Shown piece by piece: positions 1 through 6,057 of a stretch of DNA of 19,360 bases. Positions within the stretch are counted from its first letter, which is position 1; every line of letters starts with the position of its first letter. Origin of the DNA: Coriobacteriales bacterium (GTDB lineage: Bacteria > Actinomycetota > Coriobacteriia > Coriobacteriales > UBA8131); contig JAITEK010000118.1 in assembly GCA_031282085.1 (NCBI GenBank), positions 1-19,360 on the forward strand, read 5' to 3'. The position numbers were made by a program, and so were the translations under genes. The notes under the pieces are model-generated. The model saw nothing but the letters and a program-made list of their open reading frames with translations. It had not been told where the DNA came from and did no database searches.

Positions 1-591
1 GCGGTTGATGTGTACGTCGAGGGTGCGCTCGTTCCCCTCAAAATCAAAGCCCCAGACCTCATCGAGCAGTTGCGCGCGCGTGAGGGTTCTGCCCGGCAGG
101 CTCGCCAGCGTAAAGAGCAACTCAAATTCCTTGAGGGGCAGCTTGCCTCGCTCACCGCTGACGGTGATGGTGTAACTGTTGCGGTCGAGCAGCACCTTGC
201 CCGCCCACACGGTGAACGCGGCGACCTTGTGATAGCGTCTGAGCAGGGATTTTACGCGGGCGACCAACTCGGGAGCCTCAAAGGGTTTTACGAGGTAGTC
301 GTCGGCGCCAGCCGAGAAACCCTGCACCTTGTCCCTCAACTGGCCTTTGGCGGTGAGCATGAGTAGCGGCAGGTCCTCATAGTAGCGCCGCGCCGTCTGG
401 CAGAACTCAAAACCGTCCATCTTCGGCATCATCACGTCAACAACGCACAGGTCGATCTTCTCGGAGCCGAGCAGTTCAAAGGCTGCGCGCCCGTCGGTCG
501 CCTCCCGGATGACATGACCTTCGCCCGCAAGGATTGCGCCCACCAGCTCGCGGAGGTAAGGGTCATCGTCGATGATGAGGATGCTTGCCAT
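1..591 (-). CDS. OmpR/PhoB-type response regulator (3' end outside window)
   Basis: Two-component response regulator, a cytosolic DNA-binding protein activated by phosphorylation from a partner histidine kinase not seen here. The 197 visible codons show a complete receiver domain (about residues 1-120): acidic pair Asp8/Asp9, phospho-acceptor Asp52 in DLCVVDVMMPKMDG, Thr80 in LMLTAK and Lys102 in DDYLVKPFE. A winged-helix output domain follows from about residue 125, with LPLKEFELLFTLA and the RTLTRAQLLDEVWG segment typical of the OmpR family. The frame is open to base 1, so only the last part of the wing is missing. The ATG at 591 is preceded by GAAGG seven to eight bases upstream. The gene lies downstream of citrate synthase on the same strand but is separated from it by a strong hairpin and has its own promoter. 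The signal it responds to cannot be told from the sequence. Confidence 0.95.
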   Translation of the reverse strand, partial: MASILIIDDDPYLRELVGAILAGEGHVIREATDGRAAFELLGSEKIDLCVVDVMMPKMDGFEFCQTARRYYEDLPLLMLTAKGQLRDKVQGFSAGADDYLVKPFEAPELVARVKSLLRRYHKVAAFTVWAGKVLLDRNSYTITVSGERGKLPLKEFELLFTLASLPGRTLTRAQLLDEVWGFDFEGNERTLDVHINR

Positions 592-631
592 GCTGCTGCC
601 TTCTCAAATCCCCGGTTGATTACGTGCAGGC

Positions 632-664
632 AGTATACCGCACCCAGGTAAACACAGGGTAAAC
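632..664 (-). promoter_or_regulatory. Promoter with 11-bp direct repeat ahead of the response regulator
   Basis: On the minus strand a TATACT -10 hexamer (632-637) lies about 40 bases before the response regulator ATG. There is no good -35. In its place are two copies of GTTTACC (658-664 and 647-653) spaced exactly 11 bases apart, one DNA turn. OmpR/PhoB-family regulators bind direct repeats of this spacing and can replace a -35 contact. Autoregulation by the adjacent gene product is therefore the simplest inference. The left copy overlaps the outer arm of the citrate synthase terminator hairpin. Confidence 0.5.
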
Positions 665-717
665 GCGGAGCCGGAGCGGGGGTTGGGACAGGGCAACCTG
701 TCCCCCGTCTCCGCGTT
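662..717 (-). terminator. Nested hairpin terminator after citrate synthase
   Basis: A perfect 9-bp outer stem (AACGCGGAG at 662-670 with CTCCGCGTT at 709-717) encloses a perfect 8-bp inner stem (GGGACAGG at 685-692, loop GCAA, CCTGTCCC at 697-704). The outer arm includes the last two bases of the citrate synthase stop region. On the minus strand the structure is followed by a short T-run (GTTTACCC), so the U-tract is weak. The structure probably insulates citrate synthase from the response regulator. Confidence 0.65.
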
Positions 718-2071
718 ATCCTCGCTGGTTGATGGGCAAATACGTGCGGGCCTTGTGGGCGGACTTGTAGGCGGGGCGGATGATGCGGCGGCCTGAGACG
801 ATTTCCTCAAAGCGGTGGGCTGCCCAGCCGGCCATGCGTGCGCAGGCGAACAGGGGTGTGATGAGCTCCTCGGGAATACCGAGTATCGAGTAGACAAAGC
901 CGGAGTACATATCCACGTTCGCGCATATCTGCTTGCCGGTGCCCTTTACCTCCGCGATGACCTCGGGCGCCAGGCGCTCGATGCTCTTGAGCAGGTTGAG
1001 TTCGGCCTCATGCTCGGTGCCACTTGCCAGATGGGTGGCAAACTCGCGACAGATTGTTGCGCGGGGGTCCGAGAGCGTGTAGACCGCGTGTCCCATACCG
1101 TAGATGAGTCCCGCGTGGTCAAAGGCCTCCTTTTGCAGGAGACGCCTGAGATAATCGGCGACCTCATCGTCATTCTCCCAGTTTGCGACCTGCTCCTTGA
1201 GGTCCTTTTGCATGCCGAGCACCTTGGCGTTCGCCCCTCCATGTCGGCTGCCCTTGAGCGAGCCGAGAGCCGCCGCGTAGGTGGAGTAGGGGTCGGTGTC
1301 GGTTGAGGTGAGTACGCGGCAGGTGAAGGTCGAGTTGTTGCCGCCGCCATGTTCGGAGTGCAGGCAAAGCAGGATGTCGAGCATACGCGCTTCCTCCGGC
1401 GTAAAGGAGCGGTCCAGCCGCAGCATGGAGAGGATGGTCTCTGCTGTCGACTGCCCCGGGATGAAGCGGTGCATAATCATCGATTCGTTGAAGAAGGCCA
1501 CGCGTTTTGCGTAATAGCCGAGCACGCTGATGCGCGGCAGACGCGAGAGTAGGGAGATGGCGGTGAGTATCTCGTGGTCGGGCGCGCGATCCTCGGCGCG
1601 CGGGTCGTTTGCGTACAGCATCAACACCGAACGCGCCAGGCAGTTCATGAGGTCGGCGGTGGGGGGGTGCATGATGTAATGTGCGGTAAAGCCGTCCGGC
1701 AGTTCGCGCTGTGAGTCGATGGCCGCGATAAACCGCTCAAGCTGGTCCTGCGTGGGGAGATCGCCGTTGAGGAGGAGGTAGCAGATCTCCTCAAAACAGT
1801 AGCGGCTTGAGCTGGTGGTTCCGCTCAACAAGTCCTCTATGTTGTAGCCGCGGTAGGTTAAGACCCCCACGTCCGGCACCTTCTCGTGGTCCGAGAGGAT
1901 GTAGCCGTGGACGTTGCTGATGTTGGTCACCCCGGCAACAACGCCGGTTCCGTCGTCGTTGCGCAGTCCGCGTTTGACCTGGTACTGGTTGTATACGGCA
2001 GGGTCGATGGCGTTTATCTCAAGAAAACGATCGTAAAGTGAGATCGTGGTGGGGTCGATACGGTTTTTCAT
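716..2071 (-). CDS. gltA: Citrate synthase
   Basis: Condenses acetyl-CoA and oxaloacetate to citrate, the entry step of the citric acid cycle or of the oxidative branch to 2-oxoglutarate and glutamate in anaerobes; cytosolic. The 451-residue protein is of the long bacterial class with the HGGGNNSTF motif. Catalytic positions are seen as His241 (SEHGGGNN), His277 (GSRHGGAN) and Asp335 (TLSDPRA), with the GMGHAVYTL segment just before the last. The frame extends upstream to 2368, but those codons overlap the MarR gene in another frame; the ATG at 2071 gives the family N-terminus and follows GAGGATTGAGGA. No aconitase or isocitrate dehydrogenase gene is in the window. A 2-methylcitrate synthase role cannot be excluded but the motifs fit citrate synthase better. 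An extended -10 promoter and the preceding MarR gene suggest possible local control. Confidence 0.95.
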   Translation of the reverse strand: MKNRIDPTTISLYDRFLEINAIDPAVYNQYQVKRGLRNDDGTGVVAGVTNISNVHGYILSDHEKVPDVGVLTYRGYNIEDLLSGTTSSSRYCFEEICYLLLNGDLPTQDQLERFIAAIDSQRELPDGFTAHYIMHPPTADLMNCLARSVLMLYANDPRAEDRAPDHEILTAISLLSRLPRISVLGYYAKRVAFFNESMIMHRFIPGQSTAETILSMLRLDRSFTPEEARMLDILLCLHSEHGGGNNSTFTCRVLTSTDTDPYSTYAAALGSLKGSRHGGANAKVLGMQKDLKEQVANWENDDEVADYLRRLLQKEAFDHAGLIYGMGHAVYTLSDPRATICREFATHLASGTEHEAELNLLKSIERLAPEVIAEVKGTGKQICANVDMYSGFVYSILGIPEELITPLFACARMAGWAAHRFEEIVSGRRIIRPAYKSAHKARTYLPINQRG

Positions 2072-2104
2072 GGCATCCTCAATCCTCAAAATCCGGGCCC
2101 CAAA

Positions 2105-2113
2105 ATTATAACA
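2105..2113 (-). promoter_or_regulatory. Extended -10 promoter for citrate synthase
   Basis: The minus strand reads TGTTATAAT, a perfect TG-N-TATAAT extended -10, in the short gap between the MarR stop and the citrate synthase start. No convincing -35 lies 16-18 bases upstream, which is normal for extended -10 promoters. A start site near 2098 would give a leader of about 27 bases. Citrate synthase may therefore be transcribed independently of the MarR gene as well as with it. Confidence 0.55.
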
Positions 2114-2117
2114 AGTT

Positions 2118-2747
2118 TTAAGCGCTGTCCTCGGGATGCTTCTCGGCGCGCTGCTCAAGTGACACGGTGATCTTGCGGAGGAGGGTGAGTAGTTGCTCCT
2201 GTTCGTCCGCAGAGAGGGCGGCGAGTATCTCGGCGGCTGCCTCGCTGTGGGAGGTTTTGATCCGGTCGGCGAACTCGTGGGTCTTCTCGGTGACGTAGAC
2301 GCGTTTGGCCCGCTTGTCCTGGGAGTCCGTCTCGGTGCGCACAAAGCCGCGTTTCTCGAGCTTGGCAACCAGTTCGCTGGCGGAGGAGGGGCGGATGTCC
2401 AGCTCCTCGACGATGTCTTTTACGAGGATGCCGTCCCGCTCAAGGAGCAAACGGAGCAGCCGACCCTGGCTGCGCGCGCCCGGATGCCTTTTATCCGCAA
2501 AACCATGCTGCTCGTGGTGCCCCTGGGGTTCGCGGTGCCCCTGGGGCTCGTGATGCTCGCGGTGCCCATGGTGTTCATGGCGGTGCGTATGCCAATGCCC
2601 AAAGTGGCGTTCGTTACACGGTTCTCCACCTCCGAACGCGTGATGCCTCTCCCCATGGTGTGCCCTGTGCAGAAGGCGGGGAATCTTCTGAAGTTGCTCC
2701 AACAGTTCGTTTGCGATGGCAGTATCAGCAGTAGAGTGCTCAGACAT
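2118..2747 (-). CDS. MarR-family regulator with histidine-rich insert
   Basis: Predicted dimeric DNA-binding repressor, 209 residues from the ATG at 2747. That start has GAAAGG nine bases upstream and lies about 33 bases after the predicted transcription start; an in-frame ATG at 2771 would sit inside the operator and has no ribosome site. Residues 13-26 look like the N-terminal dimer helix (ELLEQLQKIPRLLH). Residues 27-88 then hold 20 histidines (for example HWHTHRHEHHGHREHH) with E, G, P and Q. The winged helix starts near residue 92, with recognition helix RPSSASELVAKLEKRG (119-134) and wing ending in DSQDKRAKRVYVT. Usual MarR proteins are about 140-160 residues, so the insert explains the extra length. 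MarR proteins with His/Gly-rich linkers before the winged helix exist elsewhere; metal binding is inference. Neighbours are citrate synthase downstream and a methyltransferase upstream. Confidence 0.88.
   Translation of the reverse strand: MSEHSTADTAIANELLEQLQKIPRLLHRAHHGERHHAFGGGEPCNERHFGHWHTHRHEHHGHREHHEPQGHREPQGHHEQHGFADKRHPGARSQGRLLRLLLERDGILVKDIVEELDIRPSSASELVAKLEKRGFVRTETDSQDKRAKRVYVTEKTHEFADRIKTSHSEAAAEILAALSADEQEQLLTLLRKITVSLEQRAEKHPEDSA
2516..2551 (-). repeat. 18-bp tandem repeat inside the MarR histidine-rich segment
   Basis: Two adjacent 18-bp units (2516-2533 and 2534-2551) differ at only two positions and encode repeated PQGH-type hexapeptides. A degenerate related stretch continues to about 2570. 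The unit length is a multiple of three, so copy-number change would lengthen or shorten the histidine-rich segment without breaking the frame. Confidence 0.75.
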
Positions 2748-2771
2748 GGCCGCAAGCCTTTCATCCGTCAT

Positions 2772-2836
2772 ATAGTACGGTACCTAATAATAAAGCCCCA
2801 ACTCCAGCTTGTCAAGATAGTAAGGTACCTAATATT
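2772..2836 (-). promoter_or_regulatory. MarR gene promoter flanked by two operator-like repeats
   Basis: The minus strand carries TTGACA (2810-2815), a 17-base spacer and TATTAT (2787-2792), a near-consensus sigma-70-type promoter. Two copies of a sequence read on the plus strand as ATAGTAMGGTACCTAATA (2772-2789 and 2817-2834) differ at one base. One begins upstream of the -35; the other covers the -10 and likely start site (about 2780). Each contains the palindromic core GGTACC. Copies start 45 bases apart. The layout is that of an autorepressed regulator gene, with the histidine-rich MarR protein as the likely binder. Confidence 0.75.
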
Positions 2837-2904
2837 CCAGCAGAAGATGCACCCTGTCATCAATCACCAAGTTCAGGGAGAGATACCGCGAGCAACTGCA
2901 TACG

Positions 2905-2923
2905 CCGTATGTGCTGCATACGG
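2905..2923. repeat. Inverted repeat downstream of the methyltransferase gene
   Basis: CCGTATG (2905-2911) and CATACGG (2917-2923) form a perfect 7-bp stem with a five-base loop, extendable by CG pairs across a one-base bulge. It lies about 75 bases after the methyltransferase stop and about 70 before the MarR promoter elements. No T-run follows on either strand, so it is a weak terminator candidate at best. Confidence 0.4.
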
Positions 2924-2996
2924 GCGATTATAAGGAGGAGAAGGGGATGACGTACCTCCCGCTTTATATGGCGCCGTGCTTGTAGGCTTGTCGGCG

Positions 2997-3797
2997 TTAC
3001 TTGAGTTTGAGGTGGAGGAGGATGGCTCGGCGTTTGTTGTCGACTACCCTCATCGCGATGCGGGTGTAGAGGCCGAGTTTTTTGGCGAGTAGTTTTCTTG
3101 CGTCGGTGAAGAAGACCCGCTCCTCGAGCAGGGTGGTGTTGGTTTTTTGGGCGAAGGCAGCGCCGTCGTTGACGTAGAAGTACATCAGCGCCTCGGCGTT
3201 GCCGGTCTTTTGGACGTACTTGTTCGTGTACTTGATGCCGGTCTCGTTTGTGGCGTCGAATATCAGCTCGGCTGTGTTGAAGGCATCTTGCAGGGCGTGG
3301 ATGAACGCGATGACCTTCTCCTCGGTGAAGTATTGGAAGACGCCGGAGGCGATGAGCAAAGTCGGGCGTGTTGCATCGACCTGTGCTATCCACGCCGGGT
3401 CGAACAGGTCGCAGCCAATCAGTACCTCGTTTGTGTGTTCGCCCAGCAGGGATTTTCTGGCGGCGATCACAGCGGGCAGGTCCACTTCGTAAAAGGTCGC
3501 ATCCGGCTGGTTCAACCGAAAATACGCCGTCTCAAACCCCACGCCGAGGTTGACGATGTTGCACGCGCCGTGCTTTGCGATGAAGGCTCTCGTCATCGCG
3601 TCCATGTTGTAGTAGCGGGCGACAGAGGCCATGAGGGAGTACTCGGAGGACTTCTCCCGTATGCTGTTAGGGGGGATATGCGGCTCCAGGGCCAGGGCCT
3701 TCTCGTCAAAGAAATACTCGGGGAACCGCCTCGATGCGAATATGCGAGCCTCCAGCGGGATAAAGAGCGTGTCCGCTACGCCTTGCAACTCACTCAT
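2997..3797 (-). CDS. LCMT/PPM1-type class I SAM-dependent methyltransferase
   Basis: Predicted cytosolic S-adenosylmethionine-dependent O-methyltransferase, 266 residues, resembling the leucine carboxyl methyltransferase superfamily used by bacteria for small-molecule or polyketide-like substrates. Visible landmarks are the N-terminal RxF-PEYFFDEKA-like segment (residues 24-34), the SAM-binding IVNLGVGFETAYFR (81-94), the acidic EVDLP (104-108) and the ASGVFQYFTEEKV motif (150-162) of this superfamily. The ATG at 3797 has AAAGGGGG six bases upstream. It appears to be a single-gene transcription unit with its own promoter. The substrate is not readable from sequence, and nothing around it marks a biosynthetic cluster. 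Several other class I methyltransferase families share parts of these motifs, so the superfamily call is firmer than any function. Confidence 0.8.
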   Translation of the reverse strand: MSELQGVADTLFIPLEARIFASRRFPEYFFDEKALALEPHIPPNSIREKSSEYSLMASVARYYNMDAMTRAFIAKHGACNIVNLGVGFETAYFRLNQPDATFYEVDLPAVIAARKSLLGEHTNEVLIGCDLFDPAWIAQVDATRPTLLIASGVFQYFTEEKVIAFIHALQDAFNTAELIFDATNETGIKYTNKYVQKTGNAEALMYFYVNDGAAFAQKTNTTLLEERVFFTDARKLLAKKLGLYTRIAMRVVDNKRRAILLHLKLK

Positions 3798-3843
3798 GGT
3801 GTACCCCCTTTTTGCCGTGTTCGGTCGCGGCGTTTCTGGGTGG

Positions 3844-3864
3844 ATTCCGGCATAAAGCCGGAAT
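3844..3864. repeat. REP-like palindrome in the methyltransferase leader
   Basis: ATTCCGGC (3844-3851), loop ATAAA, GCCGGAAT (3857-3864): a perfect 8-bp stem followed by GACG. Its form matches the short ATTCC-GC-rich palindromes scattered between genes in many bacterial chromosomes. Only one copy is in this window. It lies in the predicted 5' leader of the methyltransferase transcript, between promoter and ribosome site. Confidence 0.55.
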
Positions 3865-3875
3865 GACGAGCTGAC

Positions 3876-3907
3876 GTTAGTCTAGACTAACTGTACCGAG
3901 TTGGCAA
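3876..3907 (-). promoter_or_regulatory. Methyltransferase promoter with 16-bp palindromic operator
   Basis: On the minus strand TTGCCA (3902-3907), a 17-base spacer and TAGACT (3879-3884) make a reasonable sigma-70-type promoter. A perfect 16-bp palindrome, GTTAGTCTAGACTAAC (3876-3891), covers the -10 and part of the spacer. A dimeric repressor bound there would block RNA polymerase. The regulator is unknown; no gene adjacent to it encodes an obvious TetR-like protein. Confidence 0.5.
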
Positions 3908-4027
3908 GCCGCCATCATAACAGGAGTGGCAAATACCCGCCCGTCACTCTGGGTTTATCCCAGAGTCCAACGCGAGCGCAAGCGAGCGAATCACAGGGAG
4001 CGTGCGTGGCACGCGACACACGAGTGG

Positions 4028-5218
4028 CTATTGGTAGCGGAGGGACTCTACGGGGTCCAGTTTGGCGGCATGGCGGGCGGGGTAGAAGCCGAAGGCGATG
4101 CCGATGGCCACGCAGATCGCCACAGCGATGAGTATGGATTCGATGCCAACCTCGGGAGCCACGGGCATGTCTATCCCTAAGCTGCGGGCGGTGAGGCCCA
4201 GGACGACCGCAACGGCAAGCCCCAAAAAGATGCCCAGGATGCCCCCCACAAGCGAGAGGGTAACCGCCTCCAGGAGGAACTGGCGGGTAATGGTCGAGGT
4301 GTGTGCACCCAGGGATTTCCGCAAGCCGATCTCGCGCCGTCGCTCGCTCACCGTCGTCAACATCATATTCATGATGCCGATGCCGCCGACAAACAGCGCG
4401 ATGACGGCGATGGCAGAGAGCATGAAGCTGAAGGAGGTCACGATGAGGTCGAGCTGATCCATCATCTCCTGCATGGAGTAGACGTAGACCGTGTCGGAGG
4501 GATGCTCCAGCGTCCTGGTCATGTAGGACTGTGTGCGGCGGGACAGGTCAACGGTGTCGACGTCTTCGCGCGCCAGGGCAAAGACGGTGTCGACGGTGCG
4601 CGTGCCGGCCAGGCGTACGTGCAGCGTGTCGAGGGGCACGAGCACGCGGTTGTAGTTGCGCGAGGTACCGTTGCCCTTGATGACGCCGACGATGGTGTAT
4701 TCCTCCCCCTTGGGCCCCACGCGCAAGGTCTCGCCCAGCACCTGGGCGTCCTCGGAGCCGTAGAGGTCGCGCAGGATGCCCTTGCCGACCACGGCCACCT
4801 GGAGCGCCTGCGTCCCGTCCGCCTCGATGAGGAAGCGTCCCTGCTCGATGTCGATATTCTGGATGTAGGCGTAGTTGTCTGTGACCCCGAATACCTGGGT
4901 GTTGAGGCTCTCGGTCTGCGAGGACACCTGCGCTGTGACGATCATAAGGCTGCCAACGCTCTCGTAGTCCGGGAACGCGCCCTCAATGGCTTGCGCGTCC
5001 TCGAGGCTCATCGGCTCGGTGGAGTGTATCTGCACCATACGCGCCTGGTACAAGCCCAGCTCCCGCATGAGGAGATCCTCCATGGAGCTGATGAGAGAGG
5101 TCATGGCGATAACGCTTGCGATACCGATAACGATACCGAGTATGGTAAGCGCCGAGCGGATCTTGTTGGCGCTTAGAGATAGCCAGGTCTCGTTGAGCAG
5201 GTAACGCAGCGCCATCAT
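4028..5218 (-). CDS. ABC transporter permease, MacB/FtsX type
   Basis: Membrane subunit of an exporter-like ABC system, 396 residues. The N-terminal helix is near residues 22-43 (RSALTILGIVIGIASVIAMT), followed by a large extracytoplasmic MacB_PCD-like domain to about residue 260, then three helices. Family landmarks are the VGGIGIMNMMLTTVSERRREIGLRKSLGA block after the second helix, and the C-terminal GFYPARHAAKLDPVESLRYQ. The start is ATGATG at 5218/5215, with AAGGGA eight bases ahead; either Met could be used. It is the last gene of the adaptor-ATPase-permease operon, 12 bases after the ATPase. Family members act as mechanotransmission devices or exporters of peptides, antibiotics or lipoproteins. 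The substrate cannot be inferred. Confidence 0.93.
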   Translation of the reverse strand: MMALRYLLNETWLSLSANKIRSALTILGIVIGIASVIAMTSLISSMEDLLMRELGLYQARMVQIHSTEPMSLEDAQAIEGAFPDYESVGSLMIVTAQVSSQTESLNTQVFGVTDNYAYIQNIDIEQGRFLIEADGTQALQVAVVGKGILRDLYGSEDAQVLGETLRVGPKGEEYTIVGVIKGNGTSRNYNRVLVPLDTLHVRLAGTRTVDTVFALAREDVDTVDLSRRTQSYMTRTLEHPSDTVYVYSMQEMMDQLDLIVTSFSFMLSAIAVIALFVGGIGIMNMMLTTVSERRREIGLRKSLGAHTSTITRQFLLEAVTLSLVGGILGIFLGLAVAVVLGLTARSLGIDMPVAPEVGIESILIAVAICVAIGIAFGFYPARHAAKLDPVESLRYQ

Positions 5219-5230
5219 CGCAGGAATCCC

Positions 5231-6034
5231 TTACGCAGAGAGGGCAACGCTGGCAACGGCCGGGAGACTGACGCCACTGTAGGCGGCGCTTCCCGAGGCC
5301 GTTTCGCCACGTGTGCTGCTGTCGGCAGGTGAGAATACGCCAGTGTGAGGGGTCCTTTCCAGCAGGCCGTCGCGGATATGGAGGATGCGGTCGGCGCGAC
5401 GCGCAACCTCGGGGTCGTGGGTGATGAGTACGATGGTCCGCCCGCGCTCGTGGAGCTGCGTGAGGGTGGCGAGTATGACCGCGCCCGTTGCGGTGTCCAA
5501 GTTGCCCGTAGGCTCATCGGCAAGGATGAGGGCGGGGTCGTTAACGAGGGCGCGCGCGATGGCAACCCGCTGCATCTGTCCGCCAGAAAGCTCGTTGCTC
5601 CGGTGACCGTAGAGGTATTCTTGCAGGTCAACAGCGTGCAGAGCCTTTCTGGCACGCGCCTCCCACTCATGCTGAGGGCAATGGGTGAAGCTCAACGGCA
5701 ACATGACATTGCGCAGCACGGTTGTGCGCGGCAGGAGATTGAACGCCTGGAAGATGAACCCAATGCGCGTTGCGCGTATGTCGGCAAGCTCATCATCATC
5801 ATAGGAACGGATGTCGACCCCCTCAAAGAGGTAGAGTCCTTTGCTGGGGCGATCCAGACAACCAAGGATGTTCATAAGCGTCGACTTCCCGGAGCCGGAG
5901 GGCCCCATAATCGCTACAAACTCCCCTCGCTTAATCGTGAACGTCAGCCCGCGCAGAGCTTCGGTAACCCCGGCTCTGCTCTGATAGGTTCGTGTGAGCC
6001 CCACAACTTCAAGTACCGCATTCGCTTCGCTCAT
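5231..6034 (-). CDS. ABC transporter ATPase, MacB/LolD type
   Basis: Cytosolic nucleotide-binding subunit that powers the adjacent permease. All motifs are intact: Walker A GPSGSGKS (44-51), Q-loop FQ (95-96), signature LSGGQ (149-153), Walker B LILADE with catalytic Glu174, D-loop GNLD (177-180) and switch His206. Family members normally end near residue 225-235. Here about 40 extra residues rich in Ser, Ala, Gly and Val follow, with no recognisable domain. The ATG at 6034 is preceded by AGGGGG. It lies 23 bases after the adaptor gene and 12 before the permease, so the three genes are almost certainly co-transcribed. Confidence 0.95.
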   Translation of the reverse strand: MSEANAVLEVVGLTRTYQSRAGVTEALRGLTFTIKRGEFVAIMGPSGSGKSTLMNILGCLDRPSKGLYLFEGVDIRSYDDDELADIRATRIGFIFQAFNLLPRTTVLRNVMLPLSFTHCPQHEWEARARKALHAVDLQEYLYGHRSNELSGGQMQRVAIARALVNDPALILADEPTGNLDTATGAVILATLTQLHERGRTIVLITHDPEVARRADRILHIRDGLLERTPHTGVFSPADSSTRGETASGSAAYSGVSLPAVASVALSA

Positions 6035-6057
6035 AGCTACCCCCTGTTAATCCGTCC

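Noticed and set aside
716..2368. 550-residue citrate synthase with 99 extra N-terminal residues
   Set aside because: The extra codons overlap the MarR gene in another frame, have Arg/Pro/Ser-rich shadow composition, and the ATG at 2071 has the ribosome site and family start.
2860..3393. 177-codon Arg/His/Pro-rich minus-strand frame
   Set aside because: Shadow of the methyltransferase gene in another frame with low-complexity basic composition and no domain.
4000..4014. GCGTGC-GTG-GCACGC hairpin as terminator of the ABC operon
   Set aside because: Stem is only six pairs, loop is three bases and no T-run follows on the minus strand; too weak to call.
4301..5176. 291-codon plus-strand frame opposite the permease gene
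   Set aside because: His/Gly/Val/Asp-rich composition typical of antisense frames in GC-rich DNA; the minus-strand permease motifs are unambiguous.
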